From the NCBI GenBank assembly GCA_044368415.1, contig JBIPLJ010000017.1, forward strand, positions 1 through 64,000: a stretch of DNA of 64,000 nt, read 5' to 3'. Each line of letters opens with the position of its first letter. Position 1 is the first letter of the stretch. The DNA comes from UBA4615 sp044368415. GTDB taxonomy: Bacteria > Pseudomonadota > Gammaproteobacteria > Burkholderiales > Burkholderiaceae_E. Made by a program: the position numbers and the translations under genes. Below the pieces are notes generated by a model. That model saw nothing but the letters and a program-made list of their open reading frames with translations, made no database searches and had not been told where the DNA came from. Positions 33,816 to 42,489 of this stretch are shown here, one piece after another.

Positions 33816-34863
33816 AGACACTGGCCGCGCTCACCCGCTCGGCCACCACAGCGGCGTCGTCGCGACGCGCCCACGGCCCGGCCTGTACCCGCCACAGCTC
33901 GCCGTGCTGCACCAACTCGAGCGGCGCACCGAACCACGGCAGGTCGCGCTGCATCCGCATGCGGGCCGCTTCGGCGTTCTCTCGCGTGGCGAAGGCGCCG
34001 AACTGCAGCCAGGTGGCGGGCACGTCCCCGCGCACCACCACGTCGTCGACCACCGTCTCGAGAGCCAGCCGCTCGGCGGCCGCGTCAGCGAGCATCGGCA
34101 CCGCCATCGGGGTGACGCGCGCGACCGCGTCGGCGTCGAGCGTGACGACGTCGGCGCGCACGGCGGTCTGCAAGGGTCGGGCCGGTGGCCCCGTCGGCGT
34201 GAGCATCTCGACCTCGACCTCGGCGCTGCCGGCATCGGCGAAGCCGAGTTTGTAGGCCGCGGTGTAGGTGAGGTCGATCACGCGGCGGTTCAGAAACGGA
34301 CCGCGGTCGTTGACCCGCACGACCACCGCGCGGCCGTTGCGCACGTTGGTCACCTTCATGTAGCTCGGGATCGGCGCGGTCGGATGTGCGGCGGTCATGC
34401 CGTACATGTCATAGCGCTCGCCGCTCGATGTCTTGCGGCCGTGGAACTTGCGGCCGTACCACGAGGCATGGCCACGCTCGCGAAGCGACGCGGCCTCGGA
34501 CTTGGGCACGTAGCCCTTGCCAAAGACGGTGTACGGCCGGTTGGCGATCGGATGCAGCGGCTCGGCGCGCGGCACCGCGTCGGGGATCGCAGCCATGTCT
34601 GGCGGGTTGTCGCCGGGGCCGTCGTCCATGTAGTAGGCGCCGCCGCGCGAGACGCGCGGCGCGGGCTTCGGGCGGACCGGCTTCGAGAGCCTGGGCGCGG
34701 CAGGCGTGGGCGCCGCGGGTTGCGCGACCGACGCCGGCGGTGCCTCGACGACCGGCTCCGATTCGGGCAGATGCACCGGCGCCGCGGGCTCGAGCGGCAC
34801 GCTGCTGCAGCCGGCGGCCAGCGCCATCGCGAGGAGGCCCGCGCCGCCGATCAGGCGGCGCAT
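33790..34863 (-). CDS. rlpA: Septal ring lytic transglycosylase RlpA family lipoprotein
   Basis: A 357-residue lipoprotein: lipobox LAAGCSS at about 14-20, a Pro-rich linker, the double-psi beta-barrel (GHASWYGRKFHGRKTSSGERYDM, VTNVRNGRAVVVRVNDRGPF) holding the catalytic His/Asp region, and a C-terminal SPOR domain (WLQFGAFATRENAEAARMRMQRDL to WRVQAGPWARRDDA) that binds denuded septal glycan. RlpA cleaves naked glycan strands in Pseudomonas; E. coli RlpA appears inactive. It ends the argS operon (20 bases after the metal-receptor gene) and overlaps rsmI tail-to-tail. Confidence 0.9.
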   Translation of the reverse strand: MRRLIGGAGLLAMALAAGCSSVPLEPAAPVHLPESEPVVEAPPASVAQPAAPTPAAPRLSKPVRPKPAPRVSRGGAYYMDDGPGDNPPDMAAIPDAVPRAEPLHPIANRPYTVFGKGYVPKSEAASLRERGHASWYGRKFHGRKTSSGERYDMYGMTAAHPTAPIPSYMKVTNVRNGRAVVVRVNDRGPFLNRRVIDLTYTAAYKLGFADAGSAEVEVEMLTPTGPPARPLQTAVRADVVTLDADAVARVTPMAVPMLADAAAERLALETVVDDVVVRGDVPATWLQFGAFATRENAEAARMRMQRDLPWFGAPLELVQHGELWRVQAGPWARRDDAAVVAERVSAASVFRPIPVLR

Positions 34864-34883
34864 CGAACTGCAGCCCTCGGGGC

Positions 34884-35654
34884 TCACGCCAGACGCTCCT
34901 CGAGCGTCGCGCGCAGTCGGCTCAGGTAATGCAGTCCTTCGATCGCCCGCGGCCCGTACCATGAGGTCATCTCGCCGTCGATCGTCAGGCAGCGGTGGCG
35001 CTCGATCCCGTGTGCGTCGGCGAAGGCCCGGGCATCGTGCTCACCGAACCGGTAGGGCTCGCTCGAGAAGAGGATCAAGTCGACCGAGGCTGGCGGGAGG
35101 GTGGCCCAGTCGACGTCCGGGTAGCGGCGCGTCGAATCCGGCACGACGACGTCGAGCCCGACCTGCGCGAGCATGTCGGCGATGAATGTGTCACGCGAGA
35201 CCGTCATCCACGGCTCCTTCCAGATCAGGTACACCACCTTGAGGGCGCACCAGTGTCGCGCTCGCGCTTCGTCCCGTGCGGCCCGCCACGCCGTGCTCAG
35301 ACGGGCGGCTTGCGGTCTGCGATCGAAGGCACGGCCGAAGCGCTCGAAGAGGTCGAGGGTGTCGGTCGCCCTCAGCGGATGCGTGACGATCACGTTCGGT
35401 ACATGATCGGCCAGCCGCTCGACCGTGGGCCGTTCGTTCTCGTCGACGTTGACCACCAGGTGGCTCGGACGCAGCGCGAGGATCTTCTCGACGTCCACGG
35501 TCTTGGTGCCGCCGACCTTGGGCACGGCGCGCACTGCATCGCGGGGGTGTGTGCAGAAGCCCGTGCGCCCGACCACCTGCGGCCCGAGGTCCAGCGCGAA
35601 CAACAGCTCGGTGAGGCTCGGAACGAGGCTGACGATGCGCGGCGGGCCGCTCAC
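34884..35654 (-). CDS. Helical-backbone metal receptor (cobalamin-binding BtuF-like), no signal peptide
   Basis: A 256-residue class-III binding-protein fold: RIVSLVPSLTELLFALDLG, VVGRTGFCTHP, VPKVGGTKTVDVEKILALRPSHLV and VYLIWKEPWMTVSRDTFIADML. These match the BtuF/cobalamin-binding proteins. The start is a GTG whose last bases are the TGA of the preceding SDR gene (GTGA, 35651-35654), so coupling fixes the start. From that start there is no signal peptide, unlike exported BtuF. A longer in-frame start (to 35756) would not give a convincing leader either. It may act in the cytoplasm or be mis-started; no BtuCD genes are nearby. Confidence 0.8.
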   Translation of the reverse strand: MSGPPRIVSLVPSLTELLFALDLGPQVVGRTGFCTHPRDAVRAVPKVGGTKTVDVEKILALRPSHLVVNVDENERPTVERLADHVPNVIVTHPLRATDTLDLFERFGRAFDRRPQAARLSTAWRAARDEARARHWCALKVVYLIWKEPWMTVSRDTFIADMLAQVGLDVVVPDSTRRYPDVDWATLPPASVDLILFSSEPYRFGEHDARAFADAHGIERHRCLTIDGEMTSWYGPRAIEGLHYLSRLRATLEERLA

Positions 35655-36421
35655 GACGGTGGCGTGCGCGGTTTGTGCGGGGCGCGCGCGAAGGCCGCGT
35701 CGAAGAGCGCGTCCGGCAGCACGCGCAGCAGCCGCGCGACCCAGCCCATCTGCCACGGGATCACGACGAAGCTGCGGCCCCTCGCGATCGCGTCGGCCGC
35801 GCGCGCGGCGAACGCGTCGGCGTCCATCAGGAAGGGCATCGGGTAGCGGTTGCGCGCCGTCATCGGTGTGCGGATGTAGCCCGGTGCGATGGTGACCACG
35901 CGCACGCCGGTCGCCCTGAGCTCGAGCCGCAGACTCTCGAGGTAGGCGATGGTCGCGGCCTTCGACGCGCAGTAGCCGCCGAGCGAGGGCATGCCGCGGA
36001 TGCCGGCGACGCTCGCGATGCCCACCAGTGCGCCCGCGCCGCGCGCTCGCATCGAGTCGACGAAAGGCGCGAAGGTGTCGAAGACGCCGACGACGTTGGT
36101 GCGCAGGATGCGCTCGAACTGCGCGTCGTCACCGGACGTGCCGGTCATCGTCGGGCCGTTGATGCCGGCGTTCGCGACCACGACGTCCGGGGCTCCGAAG
36201 CGCCCAACGAAGTCGCGGCCGGCGGCCTGCAGCGCGGCGCGGTCGGTGACGTCGAGCGGATAGGGGACCGCGGTGATCCCGGGCATCCGGGCCGCGAGCG
36301 CGGCGAGCGCCTCGCCGCGGCGCGCCGCGAGGCCGATCACCGCCCCGGGCGAGCGGCGCGCGTACTCGAGGGCAATCGCCTCGCCCAGTCCGCTGGAGGC
36401 GCCGGTGACGAAAACGCGCAT
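35651..36421 (-). CDS. SDR family oxidoreductase
   Basis: A 256-residue classical short-chain dehydrogenase with cofactor motif TGASSGLGEAIA (residues 6-17), NAGINGP, a catalytic Ser in GIASVAGIRG and the YCASKAA Tyr-Lys pair, then APGYIRTPMT. The C-terminus (WVARLLRVLPDALFDAAFAR) may be a membrane-associated helix, as in DltE/YbbO-like relatives. Substrate unknown. It lies between dsbA (29 bases upstream) and the metal-receptor gene (overlapping stop/start), in the argS operon. The ATG at 36421 opens directly at the first strand. Confidence 0.88.
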   Translation of the reverse strand: MRVFVTGASSGLGEAIALEYARRSPGAVIGLAARRGEALAALAARMPGITAVPYPLDVTDRAALQAAGRDFVGRFGAPDVVVANAGINGPTMTGTSGDDAQFERILRTNVVGVFDTFAPFVDSMRARGAGALVGIASVAGIRGMPSLGGYCASKAATIAYLESLRLELRATGVRVVTIAPGYIRTPMTARNRYPMPFLMDADAFAARAADAIARGRSFVVIPWQMGWVARLLRVLPDALFDAAFARAPHKPRTPPS

Positions 36422-36450
36422 CGGCGTGACCGCGTCCGAGCAGCGCGGAT

Positions 36451-37089
36451 TCAGGCGCCCTTACGCACGCGCGCGACCAGCTGCTCGACGACCTTCAGCG
36501 CGGCCGCATTCGAGCCCGTCATCGACGGCGAAGTCACAAACCGGCCGGCGACGCCGAGGGTCGGCACGCCGTCGATCTGGTAGGCCGCGGCGAGCTGCGT
36601 GGCGCGCTGCATCCGCGTGCGCACGCCGAACGACTGGTAGGTGTCGAGGAACTGCTTGCGGTCCACGCCGTTCTTCGCGAGCAGTTCGGCCATCGCCTCG
36701 GGCGTGTCGAGCTTGTTGCGGTCGACATGGATGGCGGCGAAAACCTTTTCATCGAGTGCCTGGGCGCGGTCCATCGTCTCGAGTGTGAAGTACAGCTGCT
36801 GATGCGCCTGCACCTGCCATGGCACGTGGACCTTGCGGAACGCGATCTCGGGCGGCAGGCGCTTGAGCCAGTCCTTGATCATCGGCTCCAGCGCGTAGCA
36901 ATGCGGGCAGCCATACCAGAAGAACTCGACTACCTCGACCTTGCCGGCAGGCGCGTCGGTCGAGGCCGGCGGCTTGACCGAGCGGAACTCGTGGCCCTCG
37001 CCGGTGCCCCCCTGCTGCGCGTGCGCGCCGGCCGCGAGGCCCGCAACGCCGACGGCTGCGACGAATTCACGACGTGTGATGCGCTTCAT
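36451..37089 (-). CDS. dsbA: Thiol:disulfide interchange protein DsbA
   Basis: A 212-residue periplasmic disulfide oxidase. The leader MKRITRREFVAAVGVAGLAAGAHA has an RR-containing Tat-like look. The active site is C61-P-H-C64 in VEFFWYGCPHCYALEP, and the cis-Pro loop is DGVPTLGVAGRF. It oxidises exported proteins and is re-oxidised by DsbB. It stands 12 bases after the SPOR gene, in the conserved argS-SPOR-dsbA run of Burkholderiales. Confidence 0.92.
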   Translation of the reverse strand: MKRITRREFVAAVGVAGLAAGAHAQQGGTGEGHEFRSVKPPASTDAPAGKVEVVEFFWYGCPHCYALEPMIKDWLKRLPPEIAFRKVHVPWQVQAHQQLYFTLETMDRAQALDEKVFAAIHVDRNKLDTPEAMAELLAKNGVDRKQFLDTYQSFGVRTRMQRATQLAAAYQIDGVPTLGVAGRFVTSPSMTGSNAAALKVVEQLVARVRKGA

Positions 37090-37101
37090 GGTCCTGTGTC
37101 C

Positions 37102-37743
37102 TCATCGCTGACGCACGACCGAGGCCTCGATGCCGTTCTCGGCGAGGCGACTGCGTGCGCGGTTCATGTCATCGATCTGGGCATACGGCCCGACTCTCAC
37201 GCGGTAGAACGTGACCCCGTTGACCTCCGCGGTCACGATCCGGGCCTCGAAGCCGATCAGCGCGAGCTTGACTTTCATGCCCTCGGCGTCCTCCTGGCCC
37301 TTGAACGCGCCGGCCTGCAGCAGGTAGGCGGACTTCTCCGTAGGGGCGTCGGCCAGCCCCGCCGCCCCTGACGCGGGCGGGGCAGTCGGCGGCGCGCTCG
37401 CGACAGGCGGCGCGCCGGGGGGCGAGGAGGCCGGTGTCGCGGGCGCGGCCGGCGCACCCAGTGTGACGGGCCCCGGGGCAGGGGTCGTGACCGCCTGAGC
37501 GTCGACGGGCGCGCCCTTGCCCTTCTGGAGCGCGCGGTTGGGATCGGGCAGCTCGCCCGCCCTGCCGGGCTCGGCCGAGGGCGCAGGTAGGCGCTTGACC
37601 TTTTCGATGAAAGGCACCGCCGACTTGGTCATGTAGAGCGCGGCGGCGACCGCGATGGCCAGTCCGACCAGCATGCCCACCAGGATGCCGAGCAGCGTGC
37701 CGCCGCCGCTACCGGACCGCCGCTTCTTGCGCTTTGTGCTCAT
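37102..37743 (-). CDS. SPOR-domain membrane protein (FtsN-like)
   Basis: A 213-residue single-pass protein: basic N-terminus (STKRKKRRSGSG), one membrane helix (LLGILVGMLVGLAIAVAAAL, about 18-37), a Pro/Ala-rich periplasmic linker, and a C-terminal SPOR domain (YLLQAGAFKGQEDAEGMKVKLALIG, VRVGPYAQIDDMNRARSRL) for septal glycan binding. Topology matches FtsN, the late divisome activator, and genes of this type follow argS in many betaproteobacteria. Only the SPOR domain is conserved enough to be sure. It starts 16 bases after argS. Confidence 0.85.
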   Translation of the reverse strand: MSTKRKKRRSGSGGGTLLGILVGMLVGLAIAVAAALYMTKSAVPFIEKVKRLPAPSAEPGRAGELPDPNRALQKGKGAPVDAQAVTTPAPGPVTLGAPAAPATPASSPPGAPPVASAPPTAPPASGAAGLADAPTEKSAYLLQAGAFKGQEDAEGMKVKLALIGFEARIVTAEVNGVTFYRVRVGPYAQIDDMNRARSRLAENGIEASVVRQR

Positions 37744-37759
37744 CGGGATCGCCCGCGCC

Positions 37760-39547
37760 TCACATGCGTTCCGGGGCCGACACGCCGATCAGCGCGAGGC
37801 CGTTGCGCAGCACCTGCCGCGTCGCGAGCAGCAGCGCAAGACGCGCCGAGCGCAGCGGCGCATCATCGACCAGGAACCGCTCGGCGTTATAGTAACCGTG
37901 AAACTCGGCGGCCAAGTCCTTCAGCCAGAAGGCCAACGCATGCGGCGCGAGCTCGTCGGCAGCCGCCTTCACCACCTCCGGATACTCGGCCAGCCGGGCC
38001 ATCAGCGCGAACTCGCGCGCGCCCGCAAGCGGCGACAGGTCGACGCCCTCGAGCGCGGCCGCGTCGGCGCCCGGCAGGGCGGCGGCCCACTGCGCCAGCA
38101 CCGAGCAGATCCGCGCATGCGCATACTGCAGGTAGTAGACCGGGTTCTCGTCGGAGCGCGACAGCGCCAGGTCGACGTCGAAGACAAATTCCGAGTCGGC
38201 CTTGCGCGAGATCAGGAAGAAGCGCACTGCATCGCGGCCGCGGCGCATCGCGTCCTCGTGGTCCAGCCCCTCGGGCGGCGAGCCGTCGGGGGCGATGCCG
38301 CCCGACCACTCGATCAGGTCGCGCAGCGTCACGTAGCTGCCGGCGCGCTTGGAGATCTTCACCTCCTCGCCGCCGCGCATCACCGTGACCATCTTGTGCA
38401 GCACGTAGTCGGGATAGCCCTGCGGGATGCCGAGCCCCAAACCCTGCAGGCCGGCGCGTACCCGGGCGATCGTGCCGTGGTGGTCCGAGCCCTGCACGTT
38501 GATCGCACGGGCGAAGCCGCGCTGCCACTTGGCCACGTGATAGGCGACGTCCGGGACGAAGTAGGTGAACGTGCCGTCGGACTTGCGCATCACGCGGTCC
38601 TTGTCGTCGCCGTACTCGGTCGAGCGCAGCCAGAGCGCGCCCTCGAGCTCATAGGTGCGGCCCGCGGCCGTCAGCCCCTCGACAGCCGCGGCGACACGGC
38701 CCTCGGTGTAGAGCGAGGACTCGAGGTAGTAGACGTCGAAGCGCACGCCGAATGCCTGCAGGTCGAGGTCCTGCTCGCGGCGCAGAGAGGCGACCGCGAA
38801 CGCGCGGATCGCGTCGAGGTCCTCGGGGTCGCGTGCGCCGGTGACCGGCTCCACACGCAGCGCCGACACCGTCTCGCCGGCCATGTAAGCGCGCGCGATG
38901 TCGACGATGTACTCGCCGCGATAGCCGTCCTTAGGGAAACGCTCGTCGTCGGGGGCGATGCTGCGCGCGCGCGCCTGCACCGACAGCGCGAGGTTGCCGA
39001 TCTGCGCGCCCGCATCGTTGTAGTAGAACTCGCGCTGCACCTGCCAGCCGCAGGCCTCGAGCAGCGCGGCGATCGCGTCGCCGAGCGCGCCCTGCCGGCC
39101 GTGGCCGACGTGCAGTGGCCCGGTCGGGTTGGCCGACACGAACTCGACCAGCACCTGGCGGCCCGCGCCGTCGGCGTGGCGGCCGAAGGTCTCCCGGGCC
39201 GAGAAGATTCGGCCCACCACCTCGCGCTTGGCCGATGCGGCAATGCGCAGGTTCACGAAGCCGGGGCCGGCGATCTCGGCAGATTCGACCAGCGCGCCGG
39301 CCTCGGAGGCACGGACCGCGTCGACCAACGCCTGCGCAACCTCGCGCGGGTTGCGCCTGAGGGGCTTGGCGACCTGCAGCGCGAGGCTGCAGGCGAGGTC
39401 ACCGTGGCCGGCCTGCTTGGGGCGATCGAGCACGGCGCGCACGCGCGAGACGGCCTCGATCGCGGCGGCGTCGCCGCTCGCCTCGGCCAGCGCGCGCGCC
39501 GCGGCCTCGAAGGCCTGCGACAGCCGGAGTTTTTGTTCGATCAGCAT
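37760..39547 (-). CDS. argS: Arginine--tRNA ligase
   Basis: A 595-residue class Ia aminoacyl-tRNA synthetase. An N-terminal Add1-like domain (about 1-110) is followed by SANPTGPLHVGHGRQGALGD with the HVGH motif at 146-149, the KMSKS-equivalent KISKRAGSYVTLRDL, and the alpha-helical anticodon-binding domain ending ALIGVSAPERM. ATG 39547 matches the conserved MLIEQKLRL-type start. It heads an operon of six genes (argS, SPOR, dsbA, SDR, metal receptor, rlpA) with gaps of 12-29 bases or an overlap, and diverges from the VOC gene by about 83 bases. Confidence 0.95.
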   Translation of the reverse strand: MLIEQKLRLSQAFEAAARALAEASGDAAAIEAVSRVRAVLDRPKQAGHGDLACSLALQVAKPLRRNPREVAQALVDAVRASEAGALVESAEIAGPGFVNLRIAASAKREVVGRIFSARETFGRHADGAGRQVLVEFVSANPTGPLHVGHGRQGALGDAIAALLEACGWQVQREFYYNDAGAQIGNLALSVQARARSIAPDDERFPKDGYRGEYIVDIARAYMAGETVSALRVEPVTGARDPEDLDAIRAFAVASLRREQDLDLQAFGVRFDVYYLESSLYTEGRVAAAVEGLTAAGRTYELEGALWLRSTEYGDDKDRVMRKSDGTFTYFVPDVAYHVAKWQRGFARAINVQGSDHHGTIARVRAGLQGLGLGIPQGYPDYVLHKMVTVMRGGEEVKISKRAGSYVTLRDLIEWSGGIAPDGSPPEGLDHEDAMRRGRDAVRFFLISRKADSEFVFDVDLALSRSDENPVYYLQYAHARICSVLAQWAAALPGADAAALEGVDLSPLAGAREFALMARLAEYPEVVKAAADELAPHALAFWLKDLAAEFHGYYNAERFLVDDAPLRSARLALLLATRQVLRNGLALIGVSAPERM

Positions 39548-39630
39548 GGCGCGGCATTCTACCGGGGGACGCCATCGACCGGCCGCCGGCCGTCGGCTAC
39601 CATCGCCGCGATTCCACATCCGGTGCCGCC

Positions 39631-40269
39631 ATGCTCGAACTCGACCACCTCGTCGTCGCCTGCCTCGATCTCGACGACGGCGAGGCGTGGCTGCGCGAAC
39701 GCACCGGCGTGCCGCTGGTGCCGGGCGGCCAGCATCCGGGCTGGGGCACGCACAACCGGCTGCTGCAGCTCGGCGGCGGCGTCTACTTCGAGCTCATCGC
39801 CCCGGACGCCTCGCAGCCCGAACCGAAGGCGCCGCGGCCGTTCCTGCTCGACGACCCGGCGATGCGCGACCGGCTGAAGAAGGCGCCGGTGCTGGTGCAC
39901 TGGCTGGTCCGCAGCGACGACCTAGAGCGCTCGCTCGGCACGCTGAAGTACCTGGCCGGAACCGTCGTGCCGATGACCCGCGGCAGCCTGCGCTGGCGGA
40001 TCACCGTGCCCACCGGTGGGCACCCGCCGGGTGACGGCCTGCTGCCGACGGTCATTCAATGGGACGTGCCGATGTCCGAGCACCCGACCGCCCGGCTGCC
40101 CGACGCGGGCGTGCGGCTCGCGGGCCTGGCGATCCGCGGCCCGAAGGCGATCATCGAGCGTCGCCCGCAGGTCAGCTCGCCGGTGCCGCTCGAGTGGGTG
40201 GAGACGCGCGACGAGCCGGGCCTGTCCGCGACCTTCGACACGCCGGCGGGGCGCGTCACGATCGGTTGA
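39631..40269 (+). CDS. VOC (glyoxalase-like) family protein
   Basis: A 212-residue protein of the glyoxalase-like domain 3 group: LELDHLVVACLDLDDGEAWLRERTG at the N-terminus with a metal-ligand His, HPGWGTHNRLLQLGGGVYFELIAPD in the first repeat, and HWLVRSDDLERSLGTLKYL in the second. VOC proteins bind a divalent metal in a paired beta-alpha-beta-beta-beta fold; reactions vary from isomerases to dioxygenases and cannot be set here. Its last 14 bases overlap the 3' end of the small DUF2061 gene on the other strand. Confidence 0.8.
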   Translation: MLELDHLVVACLDLDDGEAWLRERTGVPLVPGGQHPGWGTHNRLLQLGGGVYFELIAPDASQPEPKAPRPFLLDDPAMRDRLKKAPVLVHWLVRSDDLERSLGTLKYLAGTVVPMTRGSLRWRITVPTGGHPPGDGLLPTVIQWDVPMSEHPTARLPDAGVRLAGLAIRGPKAIIERRPQVSSPVPLEWVETRDEPGLSATFDTPAGRVTIG

Positions 40270-40498
40270 GGGCGAGCGGGCGCCGCACCGCGGCCCGCAG
40301 CGCGCCGAACGCCTGCGCTACGCGGGCACGCAGCGCGGCCGGGTCGCGCCACGCGCGCTCGTGGAGCACGTACGCGACGGTCTGGACGGCTGGCTCGACC
40401 AGCGCGATCGTGCCGGCCACGCGGATGCTGCCGGTCAGCGCATAGGCGACGCCGAACGCGACGCCGAGGTGCATCGCTCCATAGGTGGCGATCTTCAT
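40256..40498 (-). CDS. DUF2061 small membrane protein
   Basis: An 80-residue inner-membrane protein with MKIATYGAMHLGVAFGVAYALTGS and IRVAGTIALVEPAVQTVAYVLHERAW: two hydrophobic helices with the conserved H-x-G/A...Y.tGs and E.xxqT..Y..hEr..... pattern of DUF2061. Function unknown. The start at 40498 is set by GGAG seven bases upstream. It diverges from the Acg-like gene across about 185 bp holding that gene's promoter. Confidence 0.82.
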   Translation of the reverse strand: MKIATYGAMHLGVAFGVAYALTGSIRVAGTIALVEPAVQTVAYVLHERAWRDPAALRARVAQAFGALRAAVRRPLALNRS

Positions 40499-40617
40499 GG
40501 CGGGCTCCTTCGTATCGTGGGGACAAGCTCGGATCGTCCCAGTCCCGCACCGCGGCGGCCAACCGCAAATATCGTTCAAACCGATCGGATACGCAGATCG
40601 GATCGTAAAGTTCCGGA

Positions 40618-40646
40618 TTGACGTTGGGAAACTGGTTTCCTACTAT
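40618..40646 (+). promoter_or_regulatory. Sigma-70 promoter of the Acg-type/MarR operon
   Basis: TTGACG (40618-40623), a 17-bp spacer and TACTAT (40641-40646) form a near-consensus promoter. The GTG start of the gene lies 38 bases downstream, with GAGG (40675-40678) as ribosome-binding site. Palindromes lie in the spacer and just downstream. Confidence 0.75.
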
Positions 40647-40669
40647 CCCCATACCGTTAACCAGTTTAC
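40627..40669 (+). promoter_or_regulatory. Paired operators (probable MarR-binding sites)
   Basis: Site 1, GGAAACTGGTTTCC (40627-40640), is a perfect palindrome of two 6-base arms around TG and fills the promoter spacer. Site 2, GTTAACCAGTTTAC (40656-40669), is palindromic in five of six arm positions and covers the expected transcription start. The cores AAACTGGTT and AACCAGTTT are reverse complements, with centres 29 bp apart. A MarR gene is second in the operon, so autorepression is the natural reading. Confidence 0.65.
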
Positions 40670-40683
40670 CATCCGAGGCCGCC

Positions 40684-41880
40684 GTGTCCGACATCCGCCC
40701 GAACCCCACCGCATCCGGCGCCGCCGAGCCCGCCCCCGCCCGCCGCGGCTTCATCCGGATCGTTGGCTCGAGCGCGGTGATCGCGGCGGCAGCGCCGCTG
40801 CTGCCGGCCTGCAGCGCGATGCCCGACGCCGCCACCGAGCCCTGGCGCATCGCCGGCCGCGGCGAGGACGCCAGGCGCCGCCTGCTGTCCTGGGCGATCC
40901 TCGCACCGAACCCGCACAACCTGCAGCCCTGGATGGTTGAGCTGCCGGCCGACGGCAGCATCATGCTGTTCGCCGACCCGACACGCACGCTGCCGATGAC
41001 CGACCCGCCGTCACGGCAGCTCACCATCGGCCATGGCGCCTTCCTCGAGCTGCTGTCGATGGCCGCCGCGGCCGACGGTCTGCGCGCCGAGGTCGAACCC
41101 TTCCCGGCGGGCGAGCCCGGCCCGGATCGGCTCGACGCGCGGCCCGTCGCCCGCGTACGGCTGCTGCGCGAGGGCGCCCGGCCCGATCCGCTGTTCGCGC
41201 AGGCCGGTGCACGCACGACCTGGAAGACGCCGTTCGCCGAGCGCGCCGTCGGCCCCGAGGCACTCGCCACGCTGGTCGCGGCGGCGACGCGGCCCGGCGT
41301 CGTCGCGACCGGCACGCAGGCGCCGGCGATGGTCGCCGCGCTCAACGACATCATGGTCCGCGCCTGGGACATCGAACAGCGCACGCCGCACACCTGGAAG
41401 GAGAGCGTGGACCTCACGCGCGTGGGCGGCGCCGAGATCGCGCGGCATCGCGACGGCATCTCGCTGGGCGGGACGATGATGGAGGCGCTGCGACTCGCCG
41501 GGCAGATGACGCCCGAGCGGGCGATGGACCCGAATTCGAACTACTTCAAGGCGGGCCTCGACCGCGTGCGGTCCTGGGTGCCCGGAACCGGCACGTGGGT
41601 GTGGCTGGTCACGCCGGCCGCGGGCCGCGCACTGCAGCTCGAAGCCGGCCGCGCATTCCTGCGGCTGCAGCTGCACGCCGCCGCGCTCGGCCTGGTCACC
41701 CAGCCGCCGAGCCAGGTGCTGCAGGAGTACCCCGAGATGCGCGCGCTGCAACGCGAGTTCGAGGCGCGCGTGGGCCAGCGCGAGGGCGAGAAGGTGCAGA
41801 TGCTGGTGCGTGTCGGCCATCCGACACGCGAGACCGTACGCAGCCCGCGCCGGGCGCTGCAGGACGTGGTGCGCGCCTGA
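40684..41880 (+). CDS. Acg-family (nitroreductase-like) Tat-exported oxidoreductase
   Basis: A 398-residue protein with a twin-arginine leader (ARRGFIRIVGSSAVIAAAAPLLPAC) that ends in a lipobox-like LPAC, so it may be a Tat lipoprotein. The mature part resembles the Acg family of FMN-binding nitroreductase-like proteins: LLSWAILAPNPHNLQPWMVEL near residue 65 and LGLVTQPPSQVLQEYPEMR late. Such proteins bind FMN but are not proven reductases. The start is the GTG at 40684, after GAGG; an upstream TTG at 40618 is part of the -35 box and cannot be used. It is followed by a marR gene 53 bp on, under a repressible promoter. Confidence 0.8.
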   Translation: MSDIRPNPTASGAAEPAPARRGFIRIVGSSAVIAAAAPLLPACSAMPDAATEPWRIAGRGEDARRRLLSWAILAPNPHNLQPWMVELPADGSIMLFADPTRTLPMTDPPSRQLTIGHGAFLELLSMAAAADGLRAEVEPFPAGEPGPDRLDARPVARVRLLREGARPDPLFAQAGARTTWKTPFAERAVGPEALATLVAAATRPGVVATGTQAPAMVAALNDIMVRAWDIEQRTPHTWKESVDLTRVGGAEIARHRDGISLGGTMMEALRLAGQMTPERAMDPNSNYFKAGLDRVRSWVPGTGTWVWLVTPAAGRALQLEAGRAFLRLQLHAAALGLVTQPPSQVLQEYPEMRALQREFEARVGQREGEKVQMLVRVGHPTRETVRSPRRALQDVVRA

Positions 41881-41933
41881 ACCGCGGCCGACGGCATGGC
41901 CGTCGCCTCGCGACCGCGCCTTAGAATGCAAGC

Positions 41934-42455
41934 GTGCCCCGAGCCCCTCGTCCCGTGCCCGCCCGTCTCATACCGGCTTCCGCTCCCGCCTCGAAAGCCG
42001 TGCCTGTCGCGAAGGCCGTGCCTGCCGATCCCGCCGCGTTCCGCGTCCTCAACGAGATCGGCATCATCGACCAGCTCGCGCGCAACCGCTTCGAGCGCGT
42101 GCTGCCCCAGGGTCTGTCGATCGCGCAGTTCACGGTACTCAACCACTTCGTGCGGCTCGGCGGCGAGCCGAGCCTGGTCGCGCTTTCGCGCGCCTTCCAG
42201 GTCAGCAAGCCCGCGATGGGCAAGCTGGTGCACCGGCTCGCCGAGCAGGGCCTGCTCGACGTGCGCGCCGACCCCGATGATGCGCGCGGCAAGCGTGTGA
42301 CGATCACCGAGTCCGGCACCGCGATGCGCCATGCGTGCGTGGCCGCGCTTGCACCCGAGGTCGTGCGGCTGCACGACGCGCTCGGCGACGACGGCTTCGA
42401 TCGACTGCTGCCCGCGCTGCAGCGGCTGCGGCAATGGCTCGACAGCCACCGATGA
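41934..42455 (+). CDS. MarR family transcriptional regulator
   Basis: A 173-residue dimeric winged-helix regulator. A Pro/Ala-rich N-terminal extension (about 35 residues) precedes the domain. The DNA-binding part contains LSIAQFTVLNHFVRLGGEPSLVALSRAFQVSKPAMGKLVHRLAEQGLLDV, with the wing at DPDDARGKRVTIT. The GTG start at 41934 is the first available and may be too far upstream; later GTGs exist. It most likely binds the palindromes at 40627-40669. A chimeric SDR remnant follows. Confidence 0.85.
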   Translation: MPRAPRPVPARLIPASAPASKAVPVAKAVPADPAAFRVLNEIGIIDQLARNRFERVLPQGLSIAQFTVLNHFVRLGGEPSLVALSRAFQVSKPAMGKLVHRLAEQGLLDVRADPDDARGKRVTITESGTAMRHACVAALAPEVVRLHDALGDDGFDRLLPALQRLRQWLDSHR

Positions 42456-42489
42456 CGCCGGCATCCGACCGGCCCCAGGAGACCGCGCG

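Noticed and set aside
40618..40683. TTG start for the Acg-type gene
   Set aside because: These codons coincide with the -35 box and the operators; the GTG at 40684 has its own ribosome-binding site.
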